Assembly (NCBI GenBank): GCA_017554145.1
Contig: JAFZIZ010000001.1
Location: forward strand, 225,242-289,241
DNA from: Prevotella sp.
GTDB lineage: Bacteria > Bacteroidota > Bacteroidia > Bacteroidales > Bacteroidaceae
Direction: 5' to 3'
DNA: 64,000 nt
Position numbers and translations under genes: made by a program
Part shown: one piece after another, positions 35,175 through 45,677 of the stretch
Position numbering within the stretch: the stretch's first letter is position 1
Layout: each line of letters starts with the position of its first letter
The notes under the pieces: generated by a model
What the model saw: only the letters and a program-made list of their open reading frames with translations
Databases searched by the model: none
What the model was told of the DNA's origin: nothing

Positions 35175-36722
35175 ATGCTTGTGAATACATATTGCGCTGC
35201 GGTCAATGGACTTGAAGTAAATACCGTCAAGGTTGAGGTCTGTATGTCTCGTGGCGTACAGTTTCATCTTACGGGACTTGCCGATACGGCAGTGAAGGAA
35301 AGTTACGACCGTATCAAGGCTGCATTGCAGAACAATGGTTTCAAGATGCCAGTGATGGATATCACCATCAACCTTTCGCCAGCTGATATCAAGAAAGAGG
35401 GAAGTGGCTATGACTTACCCCTTGCGATTGGTATTCTGGCAGCGAATGGTAAAGTGGAGAGTGACCACCTACATGAATATATGATTGTGGGCGAGTTGGG
35501 ACTCGACGGTAGCCTGCAACCTATCCGTGGTGCCTTGCCCATTGCCATTAGGGCACGTGCTGAGAAGTTTAAAGGACTGATTGTTCCGAAACAGAATGTG
35601 CGTGAGGCAGCGGTGGTAAATCAGGTGGAAGTCTATGGTATGGAATCGCTGATGGAGGTGATTCATTTCCTGAATGGTTCGAAGAATGTGGAGCCAACGA
35701 TGATTGACACACGTCGTGAATTCTATGAGCAGCAATGCCAGTTTGATCTTGATTTTGCAGATGTACGTGGACAGGAGAATGTGAAACGTGCGTTGGAAGT
35801 GGCAGCAGCAGGTGGTCATAACCTCATCATGATAGGGCCTCCAGGGTCGGGAAAGTCAATGATGGCAAAACGATTGCCGAGTATTCTTCCTCCGTTATCG
35901 TTGAGTGAGAGTTTGGAGACGACACAGATTCATAGCGTGGCAGGAAAGTTGTCGCGCGACACCAGTCTGATTTCCCAGCGTCCTTTCCGTGCTCCCCATC
36001 ATACTATCTCGCAGGTGGCATTAGTAGGTGGAGGTCAGAATCCACAGCCCGGAGAGATATCCTTGGCGCATAACGGTGTGCTCTTCCTCGATGAACTTCC
36101 AGAGTTCAGTCGTTCGGTATTGGAAGTGATGCGCCAACCATTGGAAGACCGTCAGATTACGATCAGTCGTGCCAAATACAGCGTACAGTATCCCTGTTCC
36201 TTTATGTTTGTCGCTTCGATGAATCCCTGTCCATGTGGTTATTATGGAGACCCCACGCATTCCTGCGCCTGTACTCCAGGTCAGATACAACGATATATGA
36301 ATAAGATCAGCGGTCCCTTGCTCGATCGTATCGATATCCATTGTGAGATACAGGCAGTGCCGTTCACTCAGTTATCGCAGATGTCGCAAGGCGAACCGAG
36401 TGAAAAGATTCGTGCCCGTGTGATGGCTGCGAGAAAGATACAGGAGGAGCGTTTCAAAGGACATAAAGGTATTCACTGCAATGCCCAGATGAGCGAGAAG
36501 ATGATCCATCAGTTTGCAGAACCTGACGAGCAATCGTTGGAGTTGCTGCGAGTAGGCATGGAACGTCTGAAACTCTCTGCCCGAGCCTATAACCGTATCT
36601 TGAAGGTAGCCAGAACCATTGCGGACTTAGAAGGGGCAGAGAAGATACAGCCTCAGCATATCGCTGAGGCTATCGGTTATCGAAATTTGGATAGAGGAGA
36701 TTGGGCAGAGCGAGGATTATAA
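35175..36722 (+). CDS. YifB/ComM family Mg-chelatase-like AAA+ ATPase
   Basis: 515 residues. N-terminal Lon-protease-like ChlI domain (about 1-170; VEVCMSRGVQFHLTGLADTAV and INLSPADIKKEGSGYDLPLA), then AAA+ core with Walker A GPPGSGKSMMAKRLP near 223, Walker B LFLDELPEF, and the zinc-like CPCGYYGDPTHSCAC loop. C-terminal helical lid ends SARAYNRILKVARTIADLEG. ComM is a hexameric helicase that promotes branch migration during natural transformation; conservation in this phylum suggests a general recombination role. Confidence 0.9.
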   Translation: MLVNTYCAAVNGLEVNTVKVEVCMSRGVQFHLTGLADTAVKESYDRIKAALQNNGFKMPVMDITINLSPADIKKEGSGYDLPLAIGILAANGKVESDHLHEYMIVGELGLDGSLQPIRGALPIAIRARAEKFKGLIVPKQNVREAAVVNQVEVYGMESLMEVIHFLNGSKNVEPTMIDTRREFYEQQCQFDLDFADVRGQENVKRALEVAAAGGHNLIMIGPPGSGKSMMAKRLPSILPPLSLSESLETTQIHSVAGKLSRDTSLISQRPFRAPHHTISQVALVGGGQNPQPGEISLAHNGVLFLDELPEFSRSVLEVMRQPLEDRQITISRAKYSVQYPCSFMFVASMNPCPCGYYGDPTHSCACTPGQIQRYMNKISGPLLDRIDIHCEIQAVPFTQLSQMSQGEPSEKIRARVMAARKIQEERFKGHKGIHCNAQMSEKMIHQFAEPDEQSLELLRVGMERLKLSARAYNRILKVARTIADLEGAEKIQPQHIAEAIGYRNLDRGDWAERGL

Positions 36723-36728
36723 AGAACA

Positions 36729-39116
36729 TTACCACGTCTTAACGGGTTGTGTTTCTCCTGCCTTTAGATGAAGGGTCTTCTGCTGGTTATTATATAATAA
36801 GGTGACGGTACCTTTTTTCTTGGCTTTAATCTCTGCCGAACGCACCTTTCCGTCTTTCCATTCGAAACTTACTTCATAGCCACCACGGGCACAGAGTCCG
36901 CTGACTTTACCATTTTTCCATGCTGCTGGTAGGGCAGGCAGGAATTCAATAATAGTTGTTGGCCTTTGGCTTTTAGCAGTTAGCAACTGACTTTGCATCA
37001 GCATTTCACAGATACCTGCCGTACCTCCGAAATTACCGTCAATCTGGAAGGGTGGGTGTGCATCAAAGAGGTTGGGATAAGTGCCACCGCCATGACTGTA
37101 GTTGGGTGTACGGTCTTTCTCTGGTGCTACGGCAGTGAGCAGTTTACGATAAATCTGATACGCTTTCTCGCCGTTATGAAGTCGTGCCCAAAGATTGATG
37201 CGCCAACCTGTTGACCAGCCCGTTGTCTCGTCGCCCTTTTGGATAAGAGTCTGCTCTGCTGCTTTTAAGAGGTGAGTGGTGAATGGCGTTTGGTGAATGG
37301 AGATATGATGACCAGGGTAGAGACCTATCAGGTGTGATTGATGTCGATGACGTGGATCACGGTCTTGCCAGTCGTAATACCATTCGTTAAGGTCGCCATC
37401 CTTACCGATAGTATAGGGATGGAGACGGTTGAGTTTGGTTTCTACCTTCTGGATAAGGTCTTTGCGAAGCCCAGTGGCACGATATGCCTCGATGAGATTG
37501 GTCTTCAGTTCACGGATGATGGCGAGGTCAGCCGTTCCTCCATAACAGGTTACACCGTGGTAGCCTTTATCGGTGATATACTCATTCTCTGGTGAAGTAC
37601 TGGGTGCTGTAATAAGTGTTCTTGGCTGATGCGGGTCTTCAATGAGCCACTGGTCACAGAACGTATTGGCACCTTCCATCAATGGGAGGGCGATCGTCTT
37701 CAGATAGTTCTCGTCCTGCGTGAATGCATAACGTTCCCAAAGTGTATTGACTAACCAAGCACCACCCATGTTCCAACAAGCCCACATAGGACTCTCGCGA
37801 TTCTCACCTACAGGGTTCGTCATTGCCCATAAGTCGCTATTATGACTGGCACACCAGCCGCTAGTGATGCCGTAGAAGTTCTTGGCAGTATATTTTCCAT
37901 TCTCTGCCAATGCCTTCACGAAGTCATCCAACGGTTCTGCCATCTCGGCAAGGTTAGCCGTAAAGGCTGGCCAGTAGTTCTCTTCCAGATTGATATTCAT
38001 CGTATAGTTGCCACGCCAAGGCGACCACAAATGGGGCGTCCATAAGCCTTGCAGGTTGGCAGGCACCCCTTTGGTACGAGAACAGGAGATCAACAGGTAA
38101 CGACCAAACTGGAAGTACAACGTTTCGAGATAAAGGTCGTTGGTTTGCTCGCGCAATAATTGGTTGGTAGGTACATCTTGTTTCTCGTCGTAACACGACG
38201 AGGTACCTAATTGTAGTTTTACCCTATCGTAGAAGTGTTGATAGTCAGCGATATGGCGTCGACGGAACTCGTCGTAACTCAGATTACGGGTATGCCAGAT
38301 GTCATCAGTGGCTTTCTCAATATAGGGTGCACCCTCTTTCACAGGATGTTTGTCGTAGCCGTTGAAACTGGTCTCGTTGACCAGATAGACAATCGCCTCT
38401 TTAGCATTCGAGATGGTAAGGGTGGAGTCTGCCGTGCGGACGGTACCATCGGTGGTTACCTGTAGCATGGTACAGAAATGGATGGTCTCCATGGGGTCAC
38501 CCGTTGCATGACCTGTCATCGTGAGTTGGTTGTTGCTGCCTTTCACCTGATGAGGCACTTGTGCCGTCATCACGATCTTGCAGTTGATGTCTCCTTTGAG
38601 TCGGATAGCGATGAGTTTATCAGGATTCGATGCGAAATACTCTCTCGTCATGACTGAACCTTCACGCACATAACGGTCGTTGATGAGGGCACTGTCGAGA
38701 TTTAGTTCGCGTCGGTATTGGTTGACGGCACCTTTATTCTCGTCGATGATATAGAGCGTACCCAAAGGCTGGTAGAACTCTGAGTTATGACCCTCGACAT
38801 GCAGTTGCAGGGAATCGGCTTTGGCATAGTCTTCAGCAAACAATGCCTTGCGAATCTCTGGAATCCACTTGGCGGCACCTGCACCTTCGTTGCGGTCGAC
38901 GGGCTTACCCGTCCAGAATGTGATATCGTTCAGATGGATAAGACAGGTATCTGTGCCCCCATACACCAGTGCTCCTATCTTACCGTTGCCAATAGGCAGT
39001 GATTCCTCAAAATACTGTGCCGGTTGATGATACCACAGGCGCATCGGTTGTTGTTTTTGGGCACATACGGTTAGGGTGGCTACTGCTATCAGAGCGAAAG
39101 TCAGGACTCTTCTCAT
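36729..39116 (-). CDS. GH95 alpha-L-fucosidase (secreted)
   Basis: 795 residues, signal peptide 1-19 ([19 protein letters not shown]). N-terminal beta domain begins with the family-typical [20 protein letters not shown] and ends around residue 270; the (alpha/alpha)6 catalytic domain includes [14 protein letters not shown] (the paired Asn typical of GH95), [11 protein letters not shown] (region of the catalytic Glu) and [16 protein letters not shown]. It removes fucose from host glycans or plant xyloglucan; the fucose-type transporter at 52 kb is a possible partner but not linked. Two 7-bp arrays encode surface-loop residues. Follows the CDF gene by 29 bp. Confidence 0.9.
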   Translation of the reverse strand: MRRVLTFALIAVATLTVCAQKQQPMRLWYHQPAQYFEESLPIGNGKIGALVYGGTDTCLIHLNDITFWTGKPVDRNEGAGAAKWIPEIRKALFAEDYAKADSLQLHVEGHNSEFYQPLGTLYIIDENKGAVNQYRRELNLDSALINDRYVREGSVMTREYFASNPDKLIAIRLKGDINCKIVMTAQVPHQVKGSNNQLTMTGHATGDPMETIHFCTMLQVTTDGTVRTADSTLTISNAKEAIVYLVNETSFNGYDKHPVKEGAPYIEKATDDIWHTRNLSYDEFRRRHIADYQHFYDRVKLQLGTSSCYDEKQDVPTNQLLREQTNDLYLETLYFQFGRYLLISCSRTKGVPANLQGLWTPHLWSPWRGNYTMNINLEENYWPAFTANLAEMAEPLDDFVKALAENGKYTAKNFYGITSGWCASHNSDLWAMTNPVGENRESPMWACWNMGGAWLVNTLWERYAFTQDENYLKTIALPLMEGANTFCDQWLIEDPHQPRTLITAPSTSPENEYITDKGYHGVTCYGGTADLAIIRELKTNLIEAYRATGLRKDLIQKVETKLNRLHPYTIGKDGDLNEWYYDWQDRDPRHRHQSHLIGLYPGHHISIHQTPFTTHLLKAAEQTLIQKGDETTGWSTGWRINLWARLHNGEKAYQIYRKLLTAVAPEKDRTPNYSHGGGTYPNLFDAHPPFQIDGNFGGTAGICEMLMQSQLLTAKSQRPTTIIEFLPALPAAWKNGKVSGLCARGGYEVSFEWKDGKVRSAEIKAKKKGTVTLLYNNQQKTLHLKAGETQPVKTW
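36961..36988. repeat. 7-bp array inside GH95, near the C-terminus
   Basis: GGCCTTT, GGCTTTT, AGCAGTT, AGCAACT: degenerate heptamers encoding [10 protein letters not shown] between GICEMLMQS and [11 protein letters not shown]. Confidence 0.6.
37271..37298. repeat. 7-bp array inside GH95, middle
   Basis: GGTGAGT, GGTGAAT, GGCGTTT, GGTGAAT encoding the [10 protein letters not shown] segment. Confidence 0.7.
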
Positions 39117-39145
39117 AGTTATGTTTGTTATTGGTTTCGTCAGAG

Positions 39146-40027
39146 TTATTTCGGTTCTACATGTACTGCCACATGTGTCTCTTCTCCATAGCGCTCTCTC
39201 AACAGGTCTTCCACTTCCGAAGCCTTGTCGTGGGCTTCCTTCAAAGAGATATCACCGTCCATCAGGATATGTAGTTCGATAGCATAGTGGTTACCGATAC
39301 GACGCGTACGCAGGTCGTGCGGCTTTACGTCACCAGGCAGTGTAGCCACCAGTCTAAGCATCTCTTCCTCTACAGCATCGGGCAACGACTGTTCCATCAG
39401 ATCACCGATACCATTACGCAAAAGACTGATAGCGACCTTCACGATGAAAGCACCGACGATCACGGAGGCGATAGGGTCGAGTACTGTCCAACGTTGTCCT
39501 AAGAAGATAGCGCCACCAATGCCGACGGTTGTGCCAAGAGACGAGAGGGCATCGCTACGGTGATGCCACGCATTTGCCTCTACTGCTGGGGAGTTCAGTT
39601 GGCATGCCTTGATCATCGAGTAACGGTAGACTGCCTCTTTCAAGACTACAGACAACAGGGCTGCCCATAGGGCGAGCATTCCTGGAGCCTCCAACTGTTC
39701 TCCGTTTACCCATGCGGTAATCTTCATAGCACCACTATAGACGATACCGATGGCAACGATGAGCAGTGCAGCACCTATCAGGGTCATTGCTAGTGTTTCG
39801 TATTTGCCGTGTCCATAGTCGTGCGACTTATCTTGCGGCTTGCCACTGATATGGATGAACACCAATACGATGATGTCCGTCACGAAGTCCGACAACGAGT
39901 GAACGGCATCAGCCACCATAGCGGCACTATGCCCCACGATACCTGCCACAAACTTAAAGAGCAGCAGTATCACATTGACTGCTCCTCCTACCAGTGTTAC
40001 CTTATATATTTCTTGATTTCTCTTCAT
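39146..40027 (-). CDS. Cation diffusion facilitator (CDF) metal exporter
   Basis: 293 residues from ATG 40027 ([15 protein letters not shown]); the -7 box at 40034-40041 excludes the longer frame. Six TM helices; metal-site motifs HSLSDFVTD (TM2) and HHRSDALSS (TM5); cytoplasmic C-terminal domain ending in HEVRL-like [11 protein letters not shown]. Exports Zn2+, Fe2+ or Mn2+ in exchange for protons. The HxxxD residues of the zinc-type site are visible. Shares a 23-bp dyad with the BASS-like transporter upstream region. Confidence 0.9.
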   Translation of the reverse strand: MKRNQEIYKVTLVGGAVNVILLLFKFVAGIVGHSAAMVADAVHSLSDFVTDIIVLVFIHISGKPQDKSHDYGHGKYETLAMTLIGAALLIVAIGIVYSGAMKITAWVNGEQLEAPGMLALWAALLSVVLKEAVYRYSMIKACQLNSPAVEANAWHHRSDALSSLGTTVGIGGAIFLGQRWTVLDPIASVIVGAFIVKVAISLLRNGIGDLMEQSLPDAVEEEMLRLVATLPGDVKPHDLRTRRIGNHYAIELHILMDGDISLKEAHDKASEVEDLLRERYGEETHVAVHVEPK

Positions 40028-40033
40028 CGTTTG

Positions 40034-40041
40034 CAAAGGTA
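40034..40041 (-). promoter_or_regulatory. Promoter -7 box of the CDF gene, six bases from the ATG
   Basis: TACCTTTG on the minus strand. The transcription start should fall at or next to the ATG, so the mRNA is probably leaderless. Confidence 0.7.
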
Positions 40042-40087
40042 GTGTAAACCGAGTGAAATGCAAAATAAATCTCATTTATTTTTAAAA

Positions 40088-40110
40088 AGCACTCGTAAAC
40101 TATATGTTTA
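40088..40110. promoter_or_regulatory. 23-bp dyad element, copy 2
   Basis: AGCACTCG followed by TAAAC TATAT GTTTA. One mismatch to the inverted copy at 33981-34003. About 47 bp upstream of the CDF -7 box. Followed within ten bases by CTCGAAAGTATAT, which also has relatives next to copy 1 and at 32205. Confidence 0.6.
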
Positions 40111-40166
40111 ACCCTCGAAAGTATATGGGTTAGGATGGCTATAAATATGACTTTTTAAGTCTTTTT

Positions 40167-40793
40167 TCAAAAATCGAAACTAAGTTGTCCGTCACCTAAC
40201 ATATTGAAGGTCTTGCGATGGTAAGGGGTGATGCCGAATTGACGGATGGCCTCACGGTGTTTCTTGGTGGGATAGCCTTTGTTAGATAGCCAGTCGTATT
40301 GGGGATATTCCTTGGCTAATGCGTCCATATAATCGTCACGATAGGTCTTGGCGAGGATACTGGCAGCGGCTATCGAGAGGTATTTGCCATCGCCCTTGAC
40401 AATGGTGGTATGGGGAATGGGAGATTGGTGAGTGGTGAGTGGTGAGTGGTAAGGCTTAAAGCGATTGCCATCCACGATAATGGCTTCGGGGCGCACTTTA
40501 AGTTGATCCAAGGCTCGATGCATCGCAAGTATCGAAGCATTGAGGATATTAATCTTGTCGATTTCTTGAGGGGTAACAATACCTACAGCCCATGCCACAG
40601 CATCACGCTCGATAATCTCACGTAATTGTTTACGACGCTTATCGGTCAACTGCTTCGAGTCGTTCAGTTCCTCATTCTGATAGTCTTCAGGAAAGATAAC
40701 GGCAGCAGCATAGACACTGCCCGCCAGACAGCCACGTCCAGCCTCATCGCAACCTGCTTCTATCTTGCCTTCGTAATAGTGACTCGCTAACAT
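40167..40793 (-). CDS. rnhB: Ribonuclease HII
   Basis: About 208 residues from ATG 40793 ([21 protein letters not shown]); the upstream frame would be translated repeat sequence. [10 protein letters not shown] holds the first catalytic Asp-Glu pair; VDGNRFKPY and [18 protein letters not shown] complete the family. Removes RNA from DNA, including misincorporated ribonucleotides. A 7-bp array has inserted [10 protein letters not shown] between FKPY and [12 protein letters not shown], a loop in other RNases HII, about ten residues longer than normal. Downstream of sufS in the same direction. Confidence 0.93.
   Translation of the reverse strand: MLASHYYEGKIEAGCDEAGRGCLAGSVYAAAVIFPEDYQNEELNDSKQLTDKRRKQLREIIERDAVAWAVGIVTPQEIDKINILNASILAMHRALDQLKVRPEAIIVDGNRFKPYHSPLTTHQSPIPHTTIVKGDGKYLSIAAASILAKTYRDDYMDALAKEYPQYDWLSNKGYPTKKHREAIRQFGITPYHRKTFNMLGDGQLSFDF
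40428..40450. repeat. 7-bp array inside rnhB
   Basis: GTGAGTG x3 perfect plus GT, preceded by a degenerate unit. Changing the copy number by one would shift the rnhB frame. Confidence 0.85.
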
Positions 40794-40801
40794 TCTAATT
40801 A

Positions 40802-40836
40802 AGAATTGAAAAATTGAAGAATTGAAAAATTGAAGT
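40802..40836. repeat. 8-bp array between sufS and rnhB
   Basis: Alternating AGAATTGA and AAAATTGA octamers, four units, filling the whole 43-bp gap and ending at the sufS stop. Related to the arrays in asnB. Confidence 0.85.
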
Positions 40837-41067
40837 TTAGAACATCTGGCTGACACGACGGATACCTGCTACGAGGGCATCAACTTCTTCTTTGGTATTA
40901 TAGAGGGCGAAGGAAGCACGGACGGTACCACTGATACCCAGACGGTCCATCAACGGTTGGGCGCAATGATGACCTGTGCGAACAGCAATACCCAGACGGT
41001 CGAGCAAGGTTCCCATATCCAGGTGATGGATGTTACCTACGTTGAAAGAGACGACGGCGTCTTTAAC

Positions 41068-41086
41068 AGTTGAAAGTTGAAAGTTG
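41068..41086. repeat. Frame-breaking 7-bp array in sufS
   Basis: AGTTGAA, AGTTGAA, AGTTG (plus strand), 2.7 copies. Total array length sets the sufS reading frame. Confidence 0.85.
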
Positions 41087-41572
41087 GGGACCATAAATCT
41101 TCATTCCATCGATAGTCATCAACTGTTCCATGCAGTAACGGGTCAATTCCTGTTCATGCTTTTGGATGGCATCAAAGCCGATGGAATCGATATATTCTAT
41201 CGCCTTGGCAAGTCCATGGGTGGCGATATAGTCAGGGGTACCTGCCTCAAACTTAAATGGCAGACGTTCAAAGGTAGTTTTCTCCCATGTTACCTTGTCG
41301 ATCATCTCGCCACCACCCTGATAGGGGGGCAGTTTTTCAAGCCACTCTTCTTTACCATACAGCACACCGATACCCGTAGGTCCATACATCTTATGTCCAC
41401 TAAAGGCAAAGAAGTCGCAATCCATTGCTTGCACATCTACTTTGAAGTGAGGTGCACTCTGGGCTCCATCCACCAATACGGGAATGCCATGTTCATGGGC
41501 TATCTTGATAATCTCTTCTACAGGATTGACCGTACCTAATACGTTGCTGACATGGGCGATGCTAATTAATTT

Positions 41573-41600
41573 GGTGTTGGGTGTTAGGTGATTGGTGATG
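41573..41600. repeat. Second 7-bp array in sufS
   Basis: GGTGTTG, GGTGTTA, GGTGATT, GGTGATG: four units encoding SITNHLTPNT before KLISIAHVSN. In frame. Confidence 0.75.
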
Positions 41601-42062
41601 GATTCGAGATTAAGACGACCATCATCGGTAATGGGGATATGCTTTACAATTATTCCCCGTTTCATCGCTTGTAACTGCCAAGAAACGATGTTCGAGTGGT
41701 GTTCCATCTCGGTCACGAGGACTTCATCACCCTCTTTCATCTGCGACTCACAGAAAGAACTTGCCACCAGGTTAATTGCCTCTGTCGTACCACGGGTAAA
41801 GACGATTTCCTCTGTCTTGGCGGCATTGATAAACTGGCGCACCTTCTCACGTGCTGCCTCGTGCAGATCGGTAGCCTGCTGCGACAGATAATGCACGCCA
41901 CGATGCACGTTGGCATTCACATTGAGATACTCGTCGCGCATGGCATCGAGCACACATAAAGGCTTCTGTGTCGTTGCCGCATTATCCAGATAAACCAACG
42001 GCTTACCATATACTTCCCTTGACAGAATGGGAAAATCCTCACGTACCTTTGTTACATTAAAC

Positions 42063-42104
42063 ATTAAACGTTAATCTTTAACCTTTAAACTTTAACCTTT
42101 ACTA
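42063..42104. repeat. 7-bp array joining sufD and sufS
   Basis: ATTAAAC, GTTAATC, TTTAACC, TTTAAAC, TTTAACC, TTTACTA. It spans from the sufS start codon to the sufD stop codon exactly. Confidence 0.85.
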
Positions 42105-43433
42105 CTTACAAAGTTTACAACCCTCGCACTTATTCAGTTCACCACGGAAGCGCTTTTCCACCAGATGATGTAGGCGGTCGCGAAGGGGTTCGAGTTGCAT
42201 GTGGTCAATAACCTCGTTGATGAAAGCGTTCTGTAAGAGCATTTTGGCTTCATCAAGAGAGATACCACGCTGACGCATATAGAACAGGGCTGCATCATTG
42301 AGTTGACCAACGGTTGAGCCATGGGCACACTTCACATCATCCGCATAGATTTCAAGCATCGGCTGAGTGTACATACGTGCCTCTTTGGTTGCCGTCAGAT
42401 TCTGGTTGGTCATCTGCGAACTCGTCTTTTGAGCACCATGTTCCACCAATACCCTACCGGCAAAGGCACCTACCGCCTTGTTATCCAACACATACTTATA
42501 GAGTTCGTTAGAGGTACAGTGGGGCACCTTATGAACGATTAGCGTGTTATTATCGACTTGTTGCTGCTTGTCGGCTATCACACAACCATAGCAGGCACAT
42601 TCGGCTCCCTCACCAGAGAAAGTAAGGTCGAGTTTATTGCGCGTAATACCATTGTGTAAAGTGATAACGTTATGATTTACACGACTGTTCGCCTGCTGGT
42701 CGATATAGACATTGCTCACACGGACATTCTTATGATGTGTCTCTTCGAGACAATACAAATCCAAAGAGGCATTATCACCTACATACGCTTCGATGACCTG
42801 TGTAGCGAGGAAGTTACGGTCGTCGGCAGCATGGTCGCAGAAGAGCATCTTCAGTTCTGCTCCTTCTTCGAGAATGATCAAGACACGACGATTCACCATC
42901 AAGTCAACATCACCACGCAGAATATTGATGACCTGAATAGCACGTTCTACTTTCACGTTCTTAGGCACATAAACGTAAAGTCCGTCCTGTGCCAACATGG
43001 TGTTGAGGGCAGTAACGGCATCCTCACTGGTCTTCGCCAGTTTGGCGTAGTAACTTTCGATGAAACGGGAATTATCCTTCAACGAACCGATAATGACACC
43101 CTCGGGCAAGTGTGCCTGAGGCTGTACTTTTGTGTAGAAGGCATCATTCACCACGAAATAGAGACTCGTAGAGAGGTTCGGCACGTCGCAGCGAAAAGAC
43201 TTATAAGGATCAACGGGGATGTCAAGGCGATTCAGATTCACGCCATAGTCTGGTGCAAAGAGTTGCTGCATGTCCATGTACTTATAGCGCTCCACCTTTT
43301 TCGATGGGAAACCCAACGCCTTGAAGTCCTCGAAGGCTTGGTCCCGGACAGCATTCATCGCCTCGGGCGCATGATTGAAAATCATCTGCCGAGCCTGCGT
43401 ATAGAGGTCAATATATTGTTGTTCGCTACCCAT
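42102..43433 (-). CDS. sufD: SufD, Fe-S scaffold subunit
   Basis: 443 residues from ATG 43433, which overlaps the sufC stop (TAATG). SufD/SufB beta-helix core with NHNVITLHNGITRNKLDLTF and HGSTVGQLNDAALFYMRQRG (the conserved His). Part of the SufBC2D complex that builds and transfers Fe-S clusters. Ends NKCEGCKLCK; the CxxC tail is not part of E. coli SufD and could bind metal. Confidence 0.93.
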   Translation of the reverse strand: MGSEQQYIDLYTQARQMIFNHAPEAMNAVRDQAFEDFKALGFPSKKVERYKYMDMQQLFAPDYGVNLNRLDIPVDPYKSFRCDVPNLSTSLYFVVNDAFYTKVQPQAHLPEGVIIGSLKDNSRFIESYYAKLAKTSEDAVTALNTMLAQDGLYVYVPKNVKVERAIQVINILRGDVDLMVNRRVLIILEEGAELKMLFCDHAADDRNFLATQVIEAYVGDNASLDLYCLEETHHKNVRVSNVYIDQQANSRVNHNVITLHNGITRNKLDLTFSGEGAECACYGCVIADKQQQVDNNTLIVHKVPHCTSNELYKYVLDNKAVGAFAGRVLVEHGAQKTSSQMTNQNLTATKEARMYTQPMLEIYADDVKCAHGSTVGQLNDAALFYMRQRGISLDEAKMLLQNAFINEVIDHMQLEPLRDRLHHLVEKRFRGELNKCEGCKLCK

Positions 43434-44188
43434 TATTCTTCTCCGATTTCCTCTTTGATCCAATCATAGCCATGCTCCTGAATCTGCTTGGCAAGTTCAG
43501 GACCTCCCGTCTTGACGATGCGACCTTTATAGAGCACATGCACGAACTGTGGACGAATCATCTCTAACAGACGGTCATAGTGGGTGATGACGATACAAGA
43601 CGTCTCGGGTGTCTGTAGTTTATTCACACCTTCTGCCACGATACGCATCGCATCGACATCAAGACCAGAGTCTGTCTCGTCGAGGATGCTCAGTTTTGGC
43701 TCTAACATCGCCATTTGGAATATCTCGTTGCGTTTCTTCTCACCACCACTGAAACCCTCGTTGACGGAACGATTAGCCAGTTTAGAGTCGAGTTCTACTA
43801 TCTTACGTTTCTCGCGTTGCAACTTCAAGAACTCAGCAGCGTTCATAGGTTCCAAACCCTGATATTTACGTTTCTCGTTGATAGCCGCCTTCATGAAGTT
43901 AGTCATTGACACACCCGGAATCTCCACAGGATACTGGAATGAAAGGAACAAACCTTCGTGAGCACGATCCTCGGGCTTCATCTCCAACAGGTTCTTACCG
44001 TTGAAATAAGCCTCACCCTCAGTGACCTCATAAAGCGGATTGCCTACGAGCACAGCACTCAGCGTCGACTTACCAGAGCCATTCGGTCCCATGATAGCAT
44101 GCGTCTCGCCATCGTTAATCACGAGGTCGATACCTTTTAATATCTCTTTGTCGCCAATCTTGGCATGTAGGTTCTTTACTTCTAACAT
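43433..44188 (-). CDS. sufC: SufC, ATPase of the SUF complex
   Basis: 251 residues from ATG 44188 (MLEVKNLHAKIGDKEIL); the longer frame to 44218 reads through a repeat array. Walker A GPNGSGKSTLS, signature FSGGEKKRNEI, Walker B LSILDETDSGLD. ABC-type ATPase driving conformational change in SufB-SufD. Confidence 0.96.
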   Translation of the reverse strand: MLEVKNLHAKIGDKEILKGIDLVINDGETHAIMGPNGSGKSTLSAVLVGNPLYEVTEGEAYFNGKNLLEMKPEDRAHEGLFLSFQYPVEIPGVSMTNFMKAAINEKRKYQGLEPMNAAEFLKLQREKRKIVELDSKLANRSVNEGFSGGEKKRNEIFQMAMLEPKLSILDETDSGLDVDAMRIVAEGVNKLQTPETSCIVITHYDRLLEMIRPQFVHVLYKGRIVKTGGPELAKQIQEHGYDWIKEEIGEE

Positions 44189-44196
44189 TATATCTA

Positions 44197-44227
44197 ATTG
44201 ATAATTGACAATTGACAATTGATAATT
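44197..44227. repeat. 7-bp array between sufB and sufC
   Basis: ATTGATA, ATTGACA, ATTGACA, ATTGATA plus a partial unit, four bases before the sufB stop. Confidence 0.85.
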
Positions 44228-44231
44228 ATGA

Positions 44232-45677
44232 CTACCCTACCGTACCTTCAAGAGAAACGGAAAGCAGTTTCTGAGCCTCAACGGCAAACTCCATGGGCAG
44301 CTTCTGTAGCACCTCCTTGGCATAGCCGTTCACGATGAGTCCTACGGCTTGTTCGGTGGGTATGCCACGCTGATTACAATAGAAGAGTTGGTCTTCTGAT
44401 ATCTTTGAGGTCGTCGCCTCATGCTCGAAGACGGCAGTATCGTTATGCACATCCATATACGGGAAGGTATGCGCACCACAATCTGAACCCAGTAACAATG
44501 AGTCACAAGACGAGTAGTTACGGGCATTATCTGCATTCGAGGTTGCACGAACAAGTCCACGATATGAGTTCTGCGAATGACCTGCCGAGATTCCTTTCGA
44601 GATGATCGTCGACTTGGTGTTCTTACCCATGTGAATCATCTTCGTACCCGTATCCGCCTCCTGATAGTTGTTGGTGACAGCAACGGAATAGAACTCCGCT
44701 TGTGAGTTGTCACCTCTCAGAATACAAGAGGGATATTTCCAAGTGATGGCACTACCCGTCTCTACCTGTGTCCATGAGAGTTTAGAGTCTACACCACGCA
44801 AATCACCACGCTTCGTCACGAGGTTTAATACACCACCCTTACCGTTTTCATCACCCGGATACCAGTTCTGCACGGTAGAGTACTTTACTTCTGCACGATC
44901 CATCACGATAATCTCTACGATGGCAGCATGCAACTGGTTCTCATCACGCATCGGGGCTGTGCAACCTTCCAGATAACTGACGTATGAGTCATCATCCGCT
45001 ACAATCAATGTACGTTCAAACTGTCCTGTATTTCTTGCATTGATACGGAAATATGAACTCAGTTCCATGGGGCAACGTACACCCTTGGGGATATACACAA
45101 ACGAGCCGTCGCTGAATACAGCACTATTCAATGCTGCAAAGAAATTATCACGATAAGGAACTACCGTTCCTAAATACTGACGCACCAAGTCACCATGTTC
45201 CTTAATCGCCTCACCGATAGAGCAGAAGATAACACCCTTCTCGCGCAGTTTCTCTTTGAAGGTGGTCTTTACACTCACAGAGTCCATGATAGCATCGACA
45301 GCCGTATTGCCTGAAAGAGCCAAACGCTCTTCCAAAGGAATACCGAGTTTATCAAAGGTCTTTTCAAGTTCAGGGTCTATCCCAGCGGCAGAGCCGTTGG
45401 GCACAGGACGAGCTGTGGGGTCGGCATAATAGGAAATCGTCTGATAGTCGATAGGGGGAACATGCACATGTCCCCATGTAGGCTCCGTCAGTTCCTTCCA
45501 ATAACGGAACGCCTTGAGACGGAACTCGAGCATCCACTCGGGTTCTCCCTTCTTAGCCGAGATGAGCCGAACGATATCTTCGTTCAGCCCTTTCTCTATG
45601 ATTTCAGTATGTACATCGGTAGTGAACCCGAATTCATATTTCTGTTCGGCTACCTGCTTTACAAACTCGTTGCCCAT
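44232..45677 (-). CDS. sufB: SufB, Fe-S scaffold
   Basis: 481 residues, full length. [41 protein letters not shown] and the C-terminal [20 protein letters not shown] typify SufB. Its ATG overlaps the infB stop by one base, so Fe-S assembly is directly coupled to the translation-factor operon upstream. Confidence 0.96.
   Translation of the reverse strand: MGNEFVKQVAEQKYEFGFTTDVHTEIIEKGLNEDIVRLISAKKGEPEWMLEFRLKAFRYWKELTEPTWGHVHVPPIDYQTISYYADPTARPVPNGSAAGIDPELEKTFDKLGIPLEERLALSGNTAVDAIMDSVSVKTTFKEKLREKGVIFCSIGEAIKEHGDLVRQYLGTVVPYRDNFFAALNSAVFSDGSFVYIPKGVRCPMELSSYFRINARNTGQFERTLIVADDDSYVSYLEGCTAPMRDENQLHAAIVEIIVMDRAEVKYSTVQNWYPGDENGKGGVLNLVTKRGDLRGVDSKLSWTQVETGSAITWKYPSCILRGDNSQAEFYSVAVTNNYQEADTGTKMIHMGKNTKSTIISKGISAGHSQNSYRGLVRATSNADNARNYSSCDSLLLGSDCGAHTFPYMDVHNDTAVFEHEATTSKISEDQLFYCNQRGIPTEQAVGLIVNGYAKEVLQKLPMEFAVEAQKLLSVSLEGTVG

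Larger units (their letters stand above)
40837..42064 (-). pseudogene. sufS: SufS cysteine desulfurase, frame broken by one repeat unit
   Basis: Residues 1-325 are normal SufS (PLP-lysine in FSGHKMYGPTG), ending abruptly as MKIYGPQLSTFNC. The remainder, STVKDAVVSFNVGN to the end and including the active-site Cys in RTGHHCAQPLM, continues in another frame. The break is a CAACTTT tandem array (41068-41086). Removing one 7-bp unit restores an unbroken 406-residue protein reading YGPQLSTVKDAVVSF, the usual length of SufS. SufS extracts sulfur from cysteine for the SUF Fe-S pathway and is normally essential, so either the population is mixed, the read is wrong, or this is phase variation. A second array lies at 41573-41600. 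Confidence 0.85.

Noticed and set aside
41063-41094. Programmed ribosomal frameshift in sufS
   Set aside because: No slippery heptamer with a downstream stem or internal Shine-Dalgarno seen; one unit of the tandem array explains the break precisely.
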